Assembly (NCBI GenBank): GCA_051453625.1
Contig: JBOZIK010000001.1
Coordinates: 38,699,993-38,737,539, forward strand
Reading direction: 5' to 3'
Length of the DNA stretch: 37,547 bases
Source: Welwitschia mirabilis
Taxonomy: Eukaryota > Gnetophyta > Gnetopsida > Welwitschiales
The position numbers and the translations under genes are program-made. Below are positions 18,610 through 28,963 of this stretch, in pieces. The stretch's first letter is position 1; every line of letters begins with the position of its first letter. Under the pieces are notes generated by a model that did not search any database, was not told the origin of the DNA, and was given only the letters and a program-made list of their open reading frames with translations.

Positions 18610-19960
18610 TGTTATGAGTTTAAGTGACATAAACGGAAAAACAACAGCAAAAAAAGCACCAAAGATTTACCTGGAAAACCCTAATCCAGGGAAAAATCCT
18701 GGCAATAGTGTAGAGCTCTCAATTTTTGATCATAACAGTGAAACCTAAGGACATAAGGAGTCCTTAACAGCTTGACAAGGGTGTCAAAGACAATAGTGGT
18801 TGCCAACAATAAACCCTAATCAACAAGCCTTAGTCTGGATTAGAATGCCTTCCTTCTACTCTAGACCCACGTTACATAGATTTCCATTTGGGTTAACCCT
18901 AATCTCATGTTGACATTAAAAATTACAAGTCTAACCTTACATACAATAAATGTAAGCCATGGCTTTTTCATCAAATCAGCAACATTTCTTTTTGTATGTC
19001 CGTGTTAACACTTACGTATCCTTCCTTTATGACATTATTTGAGAAAGTGAAACCTGACATCAATGTGTTTCGTTCTCTCATGGTATTGTCAAAAAGATGA
19101 CACTTTGATAATTACAAAACACAGAGTACCTTTGCTTTAGTCCCAAAGAAAGAACAAACAAGCTTTTGCTAATTGCTGTTTCACCCAACACAAAGGTATA
19201 AGCTGTTGTTGATTATTTGGAGTCCTGACTAGCAGCAAAGTTTGCATCTACAAGACTCTAAATATTTGAATAATTGAGTCACCACTACCAAATAACAAAC
19301 CTGCTGCTTGGGTATGTTTCAAGTACCTTTAAATCTACTTTAGTGCCTCTTAATGTTCCAGCTATAATTTCCCATAAACCTACTAACAACTCCCATTACG
19401 TATGCCATGTCTAGGTGTGTGCAGACCATACCATACATCAAGGAACTTATTGCTGAGGCATATTGAATGTTCTCAACCTTTTCAGGTTCCTTTGTTGTCT
19501 TCGGACAGGCTTATGTTGATAGCTTACAATGAGCAGCTAATGGAGTTTTGATAGGCTTAGCATCTTGCATATTAAACCGTTCCAACACCTTTAGAACATT
19601 CTCATTTTGGTCGAACCAGAGCTTCATTTGCTTCTTGTCCCTCGTAGTTTTCATTTCCAAAATCTATTTTGCCTCTCTGTAGTCTTCCATAACAAAATTA
19701 TTCTTTTTTTTCATTTGTTGATTTCGTTCCTGTCATTCTCAGCAATCAACATGTTATTAACACATAGCAGTAATATAACAAACTTACCTATTACTTTACT
19801 CGAGAAATACAAAATTAGACACAATGGTCCATTTCAGTTCTCTTGTATATCACAACTCACATGTAAAGGTGTTACTTTTTATACCATTGTGTAGGAGCCT
19901 ATTTGAAGTCATAAAGGGTCCTTTTCACTGTGCAAACTAGATTTGGATGTTATTGATTTA
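18610..19960 (-). mobile_element. Copia element, 3' half, minus strand
   Basis: Read on the minus strand: RT end, RNase H, then an LTR ending CATAACA at 18610. The LTR contains a TTTCCAGGTAAATCTTTGG phrase and runs to roughly 18850, where a purine tract (minus AGAGTAGAAGGAAGG) marks a likely PPT. The 5' portion (gag, protease, integrase, most of RT) is absent; a plus-strand Copia gag begins about 130 bp to the right. Orientation is opposite to the PP2C gene. Confidence 0.75.
18950..19960 (-). pseudogene. Copia RT end and RNase H
   Basis: Minus-strand pieces in order: LVCTVKRTLYDFK (near 19945), APTQWYKK, then MQDAKPIKTPLAAH (19560), VCTHLDMAYVMGVVSRFMGN (about 19400), ADANFAASQDSK, FVLGETAISK, RTKHIDVRFHF and NVADLMKKP. 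These are the terminal RT and RNase H blocks in family order. Stops and frameshifts are frequent. Confidence 0.75.
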
Positions 19961-20087
19961 AGCTTTAGTGGTCCTTTGTTAAGATTGGTGCAGATTTCTG
20001 ACAATGTGCAATGTGAACTTGGAGGATCTGTGGCTTCGGCCAAAGCATTTGTTGATTGTTTTTTCTAATTTCGATTCACTGGAAGCA

Positions 20088-20830
20088 ATGGATACAAATT
20101 TGGCTACTTTTGAAAAGTTCAATGGAAGTCATTACGGCCTATTGAAGATGAAAATTACAAATAAGTTGTATAAGAAAGGATGGGACACTACTTTTTTTGT
20201 GCCAATCCCTCATCTATGTTTGGTAAGGAATGATTGAGGCTAGACTGAAGGGCACCTAGCTTAGTCCAAACGTGTGCATTGTTGATTCAGTCTTGACCAA
20301 GGACTAAGAAGACTAGACGATGATAGGAATATTAAAGGAGATGGACATGGATTTCTAAGCTATGAATGCATGCATCAAGGCTTATCTTAACAAAATGCTT
20401 CCTTGAATGGATGTGCAAGAATTTAGGAGTTTTTAGATTTCTTGGCGCAATTTAATGTTGCTATAGCAAATCTAAAAGCACTAAGTTATAAAGTTTTGAG
20501 TGATGAATGCTCGTTAATCTTGTTGGGTGCCATACTAAAAGCTGGGGTAACACAATGATGATCTCCTTACAACGATGGACAATGAGTTGGTGGTGTTTTT
20601 AGGATGGAGGAATGAAGATGTTTTGAGAGAAGTGGATCTTTCTCTGGAGTTGAAGTGTGGTACACAGGGGGAGACTTAAAGAAAGAAACAAAGCAACAAC
20701 ATTATGTTGGATATGCAACAGGAAAAGACATGTAAAGAGAAACTACCTACTGCTTTTGTGTGATAATGTTTCCTCCAACAATGTTGAGTCTTTAGGATAG
20801 GTAGGCTTTATTGATGTGGAGGATGATCCT
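20088..20830 (+). pseudogene. Copia gag with damaged zinc knuckle
   Basis: The ATG at 20088 starts MDTNLATFEKFNGSHYGLLK and then KMKITNKLYKKG, a standard Copia gag N-terminus. The frame stops at 20235-20237. Later pieces include LKALSYKVLSDECSLILL and GNTMMISLQ. The knuckle at 20705-20746 is C-W-I-C-(4)-H-(4)-Y: the fourth ligand is Tyr, as in the gag at 822-863. Frames change at least three times. Confidence 0.7.
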
Positions 20831-23013
20831 ATCATGCTTTGAGGTGTTTTTGAGCTGTGTCATGGTGTACTTTCCCTACATCATGACATATTGCTAATGT
20901 GAGTTGTCTAGTGTATTGTTCTTGGGATTATTACATTCTTTAGTTGATAGAAATTTATACATTGATGTCAGAGTTCATAGAAACTAACCACACTAGACTT
21001 TTCTTGGATGGCATTGAGATCGTGTTTATTTTATCCTACAATTTGGCAAAAGATTTTTGTAGGCCAGGGCCTTGGAAGGCCTTGGTTCTAGTATTGAAAA
21101 GAATGATTTTGTGAAGAGCTTCCAAATTGTTGTAGTTGTAATCTAGCTATTCTCTATTATGATATAGCTTGGGTTGGTTAATTTGGTCATAAATGCTTTC
21201 ATCTTATTGATGGTTGTTTTAGTGTTGGGTGTGGTTATGAAACTCTGACTTGACACCAAACACGTTTGGTTTCCTAGACTTGGACTTGTAAGCCAAAATC
21301 GACAAACTTGACAAAACTCGGCTAAAACTTAGGAAGAATAAAAGAGCTAGCATTTTTCACCTTTTTTTCAAAAATTAATGGATTTTCATGCATTCCAATA
21401 AGATAGAGCATTTTTAAATATTAGACAAGTTTTGGACTACATTTCATTGATTAAGAAAACATAACAAATATGCTTGTTAAACTTGTCAGGGCAAGTTATA
21501 TTCACCATCTATTGTCAGTTTTGAAAAACATTTATTGTTTCAAGGACATACACAATGTTATGCAACTACTAAGAACATAGAAAATTGCAGAAATATTAAC
21601 GACACCTGAAATGAAGTAAACAACAAAATATTTTGTTTATTACTCAAGCTCCACAAGGTCCAAAATGCATAGAGACATGGAATTACATATGAAATTGCCC
21701 AATAGACAAATTACAACAACACAGAAATATAAATATCATGGGAGAAATGAAGTTGTAAGCCCTTAAGTCCTCCATTGTGCATCATTGTTGCTAATATATT
21801 TGATGTTCGATGCAACAAAAAACAAAGTTGATGGCACTTTCAAGTCATCTTTGTAGGGTCTATGTCTATTTATTTTCAATGTGATTCAAAAAATCATGTT
21901 TTTAAAACCATAGTTGGGTCTTTTTATTTCTATTTTTTGTCTTCTTTGTGCTTTTTAAGGGAAATGCAGATGAATGTGGGAGTCATGGACTCACCAGACT
22001 TGCAAGATTTAGGACACTTGGTGATTTCTAATGAGTTTGACGACTATGCCATTCTTAGAACAGTCTCGTCAAGTTCTTGCTCATAGACCTGCTGTGGTTG
22101 CTAGAACCATAATTGGGAGAGTTTGGACAAATGCGCAAGGAGTCTGTTGACTCTACTTTAAGGTGCCATCTTAGATCGATGTTATGTGGTATTGGAACTG
22201 TGATATTAGAGATCAAATCAATATTCTAGTTGCTTTACATAGGTGGAGAAGGTAGGTTTATTTTCAAGTGGTGCATTGTCAAGCTATGAAGCTACATCTT
22301 GAAGAATTAGAGTTCGTATGTTATGTTGTAACGTCATGAAAGTAGGTTAGCCTGTGTTAGTCTATTTACATGTTGGAACTAAAAGTTAAAATTTAAGGCA
22401 ATACTTATAGATAAAGGGAGCATGAGATTTATGGTTTTCAAGCCTGGCTTGGGTTTAAATCCGAACTCTATCTAAAGGGCTTGGATCTATACATGTTACA
22501 AAGTGACAAATTCATTTGCATGTTTGGTAATAGAGCTCTTCCTTAGCCTATGGGTGTTTCTCTTTACCTTTGAGGCTTTTACCATCTAAATATGTGCCTC
22601 TTGTAGCTCTTCTTATTTTGCCTTTTTTGTTGTTTCATGCTTCACTACTTTTGTTGTTGTTGTGCATGAACTCTGATTTTTCATAACATATGCTACCTAT
22701 TGTTTTGAGATTGTAAAGTGATATTTTAGGTAGCAATTTGTCCTTAGATTAGAGTTCCAACAAAGGAAAGAATTTATACACATGATCTCTACATGTTATA
22801 TACATAGCCTTCTAATTTGGAAGAGTGATTTTGAAGTTGGCTTGAGAAGTTGTAATCTGAGATGTGCCTTTGGCATTGTGCAGAGCTACAGATTAATAAA
22901 AGCACTTAGTATCAAGTTCTTTTCTTGTTTTAGTTTACTTTTTGTGGATCGACTAACAAGATGTGTCTTCTTTTGTTTTTTACTTTTGCATGTTTTATAG
23001 TTTGCAACGTTTT
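20831..23013. other. Unassigned region between Copia gag and RNase H
   Basis: Protease, integrase and RT of the plus-strand Copia should be here and were not recognised. Short ORFs (for example 21862-22086) have no recognised product. It may be deleted pol plus later insertions; no terminal repeats were seen. Confidence 0.4.
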
Positions 23014-23360
23014 TGTTTTGATTCTCGTGAAATAACGGTTCTTTGTCTTGTGGATGGAAATTGTACAATTTGCAAAAGCTCCAAGAGATCTACTTTTGGC
23101 TATGTTTTCATAGTTAGTGATCGTCAAATTAGTTTTGTTAGATTTGCAAACTAATGTAGTCTTATCCATAGCTGAGGTTGAATATGAAGCTTGCTCGAGA
23201 CCTCTAAATACATGATTTCATCGAGGAGGTTTGTTGACATGCTTCACATAGCCAGATTGTCAAAGCACTATATACCTCGTTGAGAAGGCAACTTTTCATG
23301 CAAGGAAAAAGTATCTTGATACTTATGCTTGTTTTGTCAGAAACCCAAAAGAAAATATAT
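23014..23360 (+). pseudogene. Copia RNase H fragment
   Basis: One frame reads FCFDSREITVLCLVDGN, then CKSSKRSTFGYVFIVSD, matching the DAD..G....KSTSGY RNase H block. After a frame change: NVVLSIAEVEYEACSRPL, then DCQSTIYLVEKATFHARKKYL, the CDSQSAIHL and H-x-RTKHI blocks. It is the end of a pol gene in the same orientation as the gag at 20088; belonging to that element is likely but unproven. Confidence 0.75.
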
Positions 23361-23942
23361 TCTCTATTATTGCCCTTGCATAGACATTTTCTCTTTTTTG
23401 TAAGGGAATTGGACTACATGTCCCATGAGATGGGCATTTTGGAGAATCAACATAAAATTGGAGTTTATTCCACTAAACACCAAAATTATTGTCTTAAACT
23501 GAAGGTATTAACATGTGTGGCAAAATCTTTTCTTCCTTCTTAGTTAATTTTCCCTACGTTCTACTTCTTAAAGGTCATGTGATGAGGCATAGGAGGAAAT
23601 TAGTAATCAATTTAAATATCAATATGAGAGGATCACCATTAATGGTCACTAAGTTTCATATTCATGGTGGATTTTAATTGCCAATTAGATGTGTGTGACA
23701 TGCTTTGCCAAGCTTGAAAGATATGAATGAGAGAAAGCAACAATTAACTGGATGATGTGTGTCAAAGGCATGTTGTCTTAAGGATTTTATTTGTTAATGA
23801 GGATAGTATATTACTTTACTCTTAGAGTTTTGATTATCTAATGCTATGGTATTGCTAATGCGACTGGTTGTCATGCATTTGATAATGGTTTGCCTTGGAA
23901 GAATGATGTTTTTGCATTGGAAGAAGACTTTTAGGTTGGTTT
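23361..23942. other. Unassigned segment before the short Copia
   Basis: It probably includes the 3' non-coding end or LTR of the preceding plus-strand Copia. No boundary was identified. Its last five bases are GGTTT, the left flank of the next element. Confidence 0.4.
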
Positions 23943-24078
23943 TGTTGGAAAAAGTGAGGCCAAATTTGTCCTTTTTCTGTTGTGACATTATGTTTTAATG
24001 TTGACCCCTCTTTTTGTAATCTTGTGTGTTGTTCTTTTGCTTGTTTTTTTTTCATTTGCTGCGTTGGTTTTCATAACA
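23943..24078 (+). repeat. Left LTR, internally deleted (136 bp)
   Basis: Its first ~80 bp match the start of the right LTR (TGTTGGA, then CCAAATTT, ATGTTTTAA and GTTGACCCCTCTTTT). Its last ~55 bp match that LTR's end (AATCTTGTGTG to CATAACA). The middle, present on the right, is missing with a junction near 24019. No TATA box remains, so this copy probably lacks its own promoter. Confidence 0.8.
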
Positions 24079-24080
24079 AC

Positions 24081-24093
24081 TGGTATCAGAGCC
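24081..24093 (+). other. Primer-binding site, initiator Met-tRNA type
   Basis: TGGTATCAGAGCC, a perfect plant Copia PBS, two bases after the LTR's CA. Confidence 0.92.
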
Positions 24094-24144
24094 TTGGCTC
24101 GAGGTCTTGAAGCTTTTCTTGACATCTTTGAGTGAACCTCGAGA

Positions 24145-25330
24145 ATGGAGCGAGTAAAGCTTATGGACACTGTGAAGCATGGTGATCTAGAAGAGGAAAT
24201 TTATATGCATGTACCAGAGGGCTTGGAAGTGAAAAATAAAAGTCTGGTTTGCATGTTGAGGAAGTCTATTCAATGGTACAAGAAGTTTGATGATTGTATG
24301 CAGAAACAGGGATACTCCACTTGCGATTATAAACACTGTGTGTATCTTTACATAAGTGCTTCAGGTATGATTGTCTTTTTTATGTTGTACATATTGTCTT
24401 TTTTATGTTGTACATTGATGATATGTTGGTTGCTAGAAAGAACATGAAAGAAATCAAAGGACTAAAGTATGAAATGTATAAGACTTTGGCCATTAAAGAT
24501 CTTGGACTAGCAAACCAAATCCCTGGAATGAGGACTATTGGAGATAGATCATGTCATAGGTTGTGATTATAAGCCAATCTAAATATATTGACAAAGTTTT
24601 GAAACATTTTAACATGGTAGATTGTAAACCTGTTTGTACTCCTCTAGCTATACAATTGCAATTGACTCATCAGGGTTGTCCTCCTTTAGAGAAGGAGAAG
24701 ATAGGAATGACAGGTGTGCCTTATACATCAGTTGTGGGAAGTCTGATGTATGTCATAGTCTATACTAGTGTAGACATTACTCAGGCAGTGGGGTTGTTTC
24801 TCATTTTATGATTAATCCTGGAAAAGAGCATTGAGAAGCAGTAAAATGGATTCTTCATTACTTAAAGGGAACCCAACATATGAGTTTGTGTCTTACCAAT
24901 TGTGATTTGTATGTTAAAAGGTATGTGGATGCTGATTATGCTGTTTGCAAGGATACCAGAAGGTCTACTACTACGTACGTCTTTACTCTTGGTGCTGGAG
25001 CTATTAGTTGGATGTCCTGGCTACAATCAAATGTTGCTCTTTCCACTACAAAAGCTGAGTATGTTGCCTTGACAGAAGTCATTAAGGAGATGTTGTGGCT
25101 ACGTGGTCTTCTTGGTTGGTTTGGCCTTAGTCAAACCAAGTTTCTCATGCATTGTGACAATGAGTGCCATAGATCTGACAAAGAATCTTGTTTAGACAAA
25201 ATCTTGTTTATCGTGCTAGAACTAAGCACATTTATATTAAATATAATTTCATTAGGCAAAAGGTTCGAAAAGGCCTGTTAGATTTTTGAAAGATTTAACA
25301 TGCATGCGAATCTTGCTGATTTCCTGGAAA
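24145..25330 (+). pseudogene. Copia gag start fused to RT and RNase H
   Basis: The ATG at 24145 opens a frame whose first 10-11 codons are leader/gag-like and which then continues as HGDLEEEIYMHVPEG, an RT block. RKSIQWYKKFDDCM and YKHCVYLY follow. A 23-bp tandem duplication (24370-24415) breaks the frame just before the active site YIDD (24411-24422). Later blocks: SQSKYIDKVLKHFNM (24566), VPYTSVVGSLMYV, YVDADYAVCKDTRRSTTTYVF cut into its RNase H motifs, SWMSWLQSN, LSTTKAEYVAL. The tail is open from 24880 to 25281. RT and RNase H are recognisable but split by frameshifts. Confidence 0.85.
24370..24415 (+). repeat. Perfect 23-bp tandem duplication at the RT active site
   Basis: Units 24370-24392 and 24393-24415 are identical. 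The second ends at the Tyr codon of YIDD. Removing one unit joins the frames on either side, so it is a derived frameshift mutation. Confidence 0.93.
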
Positions 25331-25475
25331 AGGTTGTTGAGGGCATAAAGCAAAAGGCATGTTGCGATGGAGTTGGGTTGGGGATGTGATCTGGAAGCAA
25401 GGAAGTAGGCATCTCTTGGAGCTACATGAGAAGCTGTTCTTGAAGACTTGCCAAATTTGTCTTCAAGTGGAAGAA

Positions 25476-26637
25476 TGTTGGACTAAGTGAAGCCAAATTT
25501 ATCCTTTTTTAATTGTAATGTTATGTTTTAACGTTGACCCCTCTTTTGTNNNNNNNNNNNNNNNNNNNNNNNNNNNNNNNNNNNNNNNNNNNNNNNNNNN
25601 NNNNNNNNNNNNNNNNNNNNNNNNNNNNNNNNNNNNNNNNNNNNNNNNNNNNNNNNNNNNNNNNNNNNNNNNNNNNNNNNNNNNNNNNNNNNNNNNNNNN
25701 NNNNNNNNNNNNNNNNNNNNNNNNNNNNNNNNNNNNNNNNNNNNNNNNNNNNNNNNNNNNNNNNNNNNNNNNNNNNNNNNNNNNNNNNNNNNNNNNNNNN
25801 NNNNNNNNNNNNNNNNNNNNNNNNNNNNNNNNNNNNNNNNNNNNNNNNNNNNNNNNNNNNNNNNNNNNNNNNNNNNNNNNNNNNNNNNNNNNNNNNNNNN
25901 NNNNNNNNNNNNNNNNNNNNNNNNNNNNNNNNNNNNNNNNNNNNNNNNNNNNNNNNNNNNNNNNNNNNNNNNNNNNNNNNNNNNNNNNNNNNNNNNNNNN
26001 NNNNNNNNNNNNNNNNNNNNNNNNNNNNNNNNNNNNNNNNNNNNNNNNNNNNNNNNNNNNNNNNNNNNNNNNNNNNNNNNNNNNNNNNNNNNNNNNNNNN
26101 NNNNNNNNNNNNNNNNNNNNNNNNNNNNNNNNNNNNNNNNNNNNNNNNNNNNNNNNNNNNNNNNNNNNNNNNNNNNNNNNNNNNNNNNNNNNNNNNNNNN
26201 NNNNNNNNNNNNNNNNNNNNNNNNNNNNNNNNNNNNNNNNNNNNNNNNNNNNNNNNNNNNNNNNNNNNNNNNNNNNNNNNNNNNNNNNNNNNNNNNNNNN
26301 NNNNNNNNNNNNNNNNNNNNNNNNNNNNNNNNNNNNNNNNNNNNNNNNNNNNNNNNNNNNNNNNNTATTCAAAAAAAGTAAAAACAAAAACAAAAACAAA
26401 ATGAAAAAGTGGGAAAGGGATGAGCTTTCGAGAACTTTCTACATTGACTTGGCTTGCAAAATCTATTTAAAGGTTGCTTAGGGGCTTGTTTTGTATACAT
26501 TTCTCTTACTGCTTGAAAAAGATTAAGAGCTCTGCCCGCTTTCTATGGTTTTTCCCTACATTAGGGTTTTCCATGTTAAATCTTGTGTGCTTTTCTTTTG
26601 CTTGATGTTTTCATTTGCTACATTGGTTTCCATAACA
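25476..26637 (+). repeat. Right LTR of the short Copia, contains gap
   Basis: It starts TGTTGGACTAAG and ends CATAACA. The sequenced right part (26366-26637) has an A-rich repeat (AAAAACAAAAACAAAAACAA), AGAACTTTCTACATTG and CTATTTAAAGG, a possible TATA-like box. The centre (25550-26365) is unsequenced. Confidence 0.75.
25550..26365. other. Assembly gap, 816 N
   Basis: 816 N inside the right LTR. The non-round size suggests an estimate from paired reads. Any open frame drawn across it has no content. Confidence 0.95.
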
Positions 26638-26642
26638 GGTTT

Positions 26643-28059
26643 GAGAGCTTTTGAGTGTTGGATGCATCTTTTGTATTGTAAATTTTGTGTTGTGATTTGC
26701 CTATGGATGTAGGTTAGAAAGAGGTCAAATAAGTCTTGTATTCTGCTCTCTATTTTCTGCTTCCACAAGTTTTTCAATTCGACAAATAACCATGACTTCT
26801 TTAATACATTATGGGTCTGAGGTCATTGAGGACATGTTGATGTTATCACAATTAAATCTGATGAAGGTCATTAACTTCGAAAAAGGATTTGGTCAACAGG
26901 TGTAGGTTAGGAGCCAGTGATTTTAATCAGAAGTCTAAAACAAATGCTTGTGAGATGATTGGATGTTCAAATCATCATAATTAAGGTTAAGATGAAAAAG
27001 GATGTGGTGCACCAAAATAGAGATTAAGATGTAGCTCATAGATTCCTCTTCCTTTGCTTGTTAATTGGTCCATGACTTGATGAGAAGCTTTCCGATTCTT
27101 TCTTCTCTCGGTAGGAATCTCCATTTCTAGTTGAGTGTAGCAGATATGCTTGACTATTAGCCAATCCTTGTGTAGGAGGAATTTTCCCTATGAGCTTTTA
27201 GTGGATTTAGCAGGTACTAAGGGACACGTGTTGCAAGCTGATCCTCCCATGCTGTTCTCATATGTGAAGCCAAATTTATTCCCTCAGCATTTGAGTGTTT
27301 TACCACATAAATTTCTCTGTGTCTTTTTTGTTTGCAGTTTTCTTTTGCGTCATTTTTTAATTGGTGCTAGGCTGCACGTTAGTACATCAGACTTTCATTT
27401 TACTACGTTATTTAGGATTTTCAAACAACAAAGTGATGTAACAGTGGTCATGTTAGTGGATGAAATGAGATGACATGTATTTGTGTTACGTAATCCTGTT
27501 GCAACATAACCAATTCTCATTGATTCCAAGACACAAAACAATGCCTGAAACATTGAGAAGAATGATTCATCATGCACAAGGAAGGAAAATAAAAAATGTT
27601 ACGGGGAAAATAAATGAAAGCACACCTTATTGATGGGGAATGCTTACATTGTTCAAAAAATGAATATTCACTACAACTGGCTTATAGTCTCTACTAGGAC
27701 TTAGTTCTTAAGGTTGGTTACTAGACCTCCCTAGCCTGTCATCCTATAGATAAAAGAGGGGATGATGGAGGAGATACAAAGAAAGTAACTTCTTTATCAC
27801 ATGCCTTACTGAGGTTTACTTAAGTCATATTGGCCTCCACCTGATCTGAACCACTTTCTAGGCCATCCTTGTAGAAGATGACATGTCTTGAGGGTTACTA
27901 TTTGATGCCATGTGTTTTAATGTCTGTAAGGCTTTTCCTCTTTCTAATTCTTCAGTTGTCTTCCAGCAAGTAGAAGACACTGTCCCTCATATGAAAAGCT
28001 TGGAGGTTTATCATTATAATGCATAATTGAAGCTAGTGTATGACATTGCCTTGAAAACT
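26643..28059. other. Unassigned AT-rich region
   Basis: Small ORFs on both strands have no recognised product. The words CCACATAAATTTCTCTGTG (about 27304) and TTGGTGCTAGGCTG (about 27361) resemble Copia LTR ends, so a plus-strand LTR fragment may end near 27370, but this is weak. Confidence 0.35.
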
Positions 28060-28880
28060 CACAATAGAAAACAGAGAAAAATAACAAATACAAACCAAAC
28101 TTGACACGTAAAACATACATAAATTTATGTGGTTTATATCCTTTCTATCCTATTTCCATGGAATGCTCTCGTTATTAACAGAAATGACAAGGACCCAAGC
28201 TATCCTCAAGAGCTGGGCATCAACACTCTAGATGAGCAAAAGAGTCATACACTCATGTTTGGATCAAACATATGCCCCCTTTTATAATAAACATTAGGGT
28301 TAAAATCCAAGAGGATAATCCAACACTGAGCTCTTTTAATTAATTTCAATAACCCCATACAAACAAGTAATCAAATAGATGGGGCTAACCATACAAAATA
28401 ATCAATGTTATTACGAAAAGGAATGAATTGAACAATTAAAGATTTGAATTCATTCTAATAAATCCCTTCTTGAAGGCAAATCTGTCTAGCCTTCAAGAAA
28501 ACATGCACTGTTCAGATGCCCATTGCTTACGTCACAACTATTCCAAGCTGCTCCTTGTAAATGTTATATTTCTTCATGTTTGTTATCATTGTCATGAAAT
28601 TAGCTACATTCCTCTTAGTAACAATTTTTGGAATCTTCGGCAAGTTCTGCACCACTTGCCTGATACAGTGGATTTTCTATGTGTTGTGTCCTTCCATGAT
28701 ATGCAGTGTTCTTAGTCAAGAAGATGGTATTTTGGCTATCACAGAACATTTTTCAAACAATGCTACATATTGGATGAAGTTACCAAAGGTTGTAGACTCT
28801 ATAAGCAATTGATTGCTTAAACGCTTAGAGCTACACTATAGCATGTTGTAGATCTAGTGTGGAAGATTAGTTGCAAAATT
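28060..28880 (-). mobile_element. Copia 3' end: RNase H, PPT and LTR, minus strand
   Basis: On the minus strand YSVALS (near 28830), FCDSQNTIFLTKNTAYHGRT (about 28750) and, after a frame change, VTKRNVANFM (near 28600) are the last RNase H blocks. A purine tract (minus AAGAAGGGATT, 28461-28471) precedes TATTAGAATGAATTC at 28460, the likely LTR start (usually TGTTAG). The LTR end near 28060 is not sharp. This is probably the missing 3' end of the Tork-like element at 30848-34425. Confidence 0.65.
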
Positions 28881-28963
28881 TGTGATAGAACTCATCAAAC
28901 ACCAAATTCAATTGAGCAAGAATTCCCTAAATCACAAAAAAAGTTTAGACCATGCAATAAACA

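Larger units (their letters stand above)
23943..26637 (+). mobile_element. Copia deletion derivative with two LTRs and 5-bp flank match
   Basis: TGTTGG...CATAACA LTRs bound the unit on both sides (23943-24078 and 25476-26637). A perfect PBS follows the left LTR, and a purine-rich tract (AGTGGAAGAA) precedes the right one. The five bases outside each end are identical: GGTTT at 23938-23942 and at 26638-26642, the size of Copia target-site duplications. The inside is only about 1.4 kb: gag start codons are fused directly to mid-RT, so gag, protease, integrase and the RT start are deleted. Such an element could move only with enzymes supplied in trans. Confidence 0.8.

Noticed and set aside
21862-22086. 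Possible small gene of 74 codons
   Set aside because: No recognisable domain, no supporting neighbour, and surrounding DNA is degraded transposon sequence.
24081-24093. Fragment of an initiator Met-tRNA gene
   Set aside because: Only the 3'-end complement is present, placed two bases after an LTR end, so it is a PBS.
25518-26481. Open frames of about 290-315 codons on both strands
   Set aside because: They consist almost wholly of N from the 816-base gap and have no sequence content.
26643-28059. A further plus-strand LTR ending near 27370
   Set aside because: Only two short LTR-like words support it; no boundaries, PBS or partner LTR were found, so it is left unassigned.
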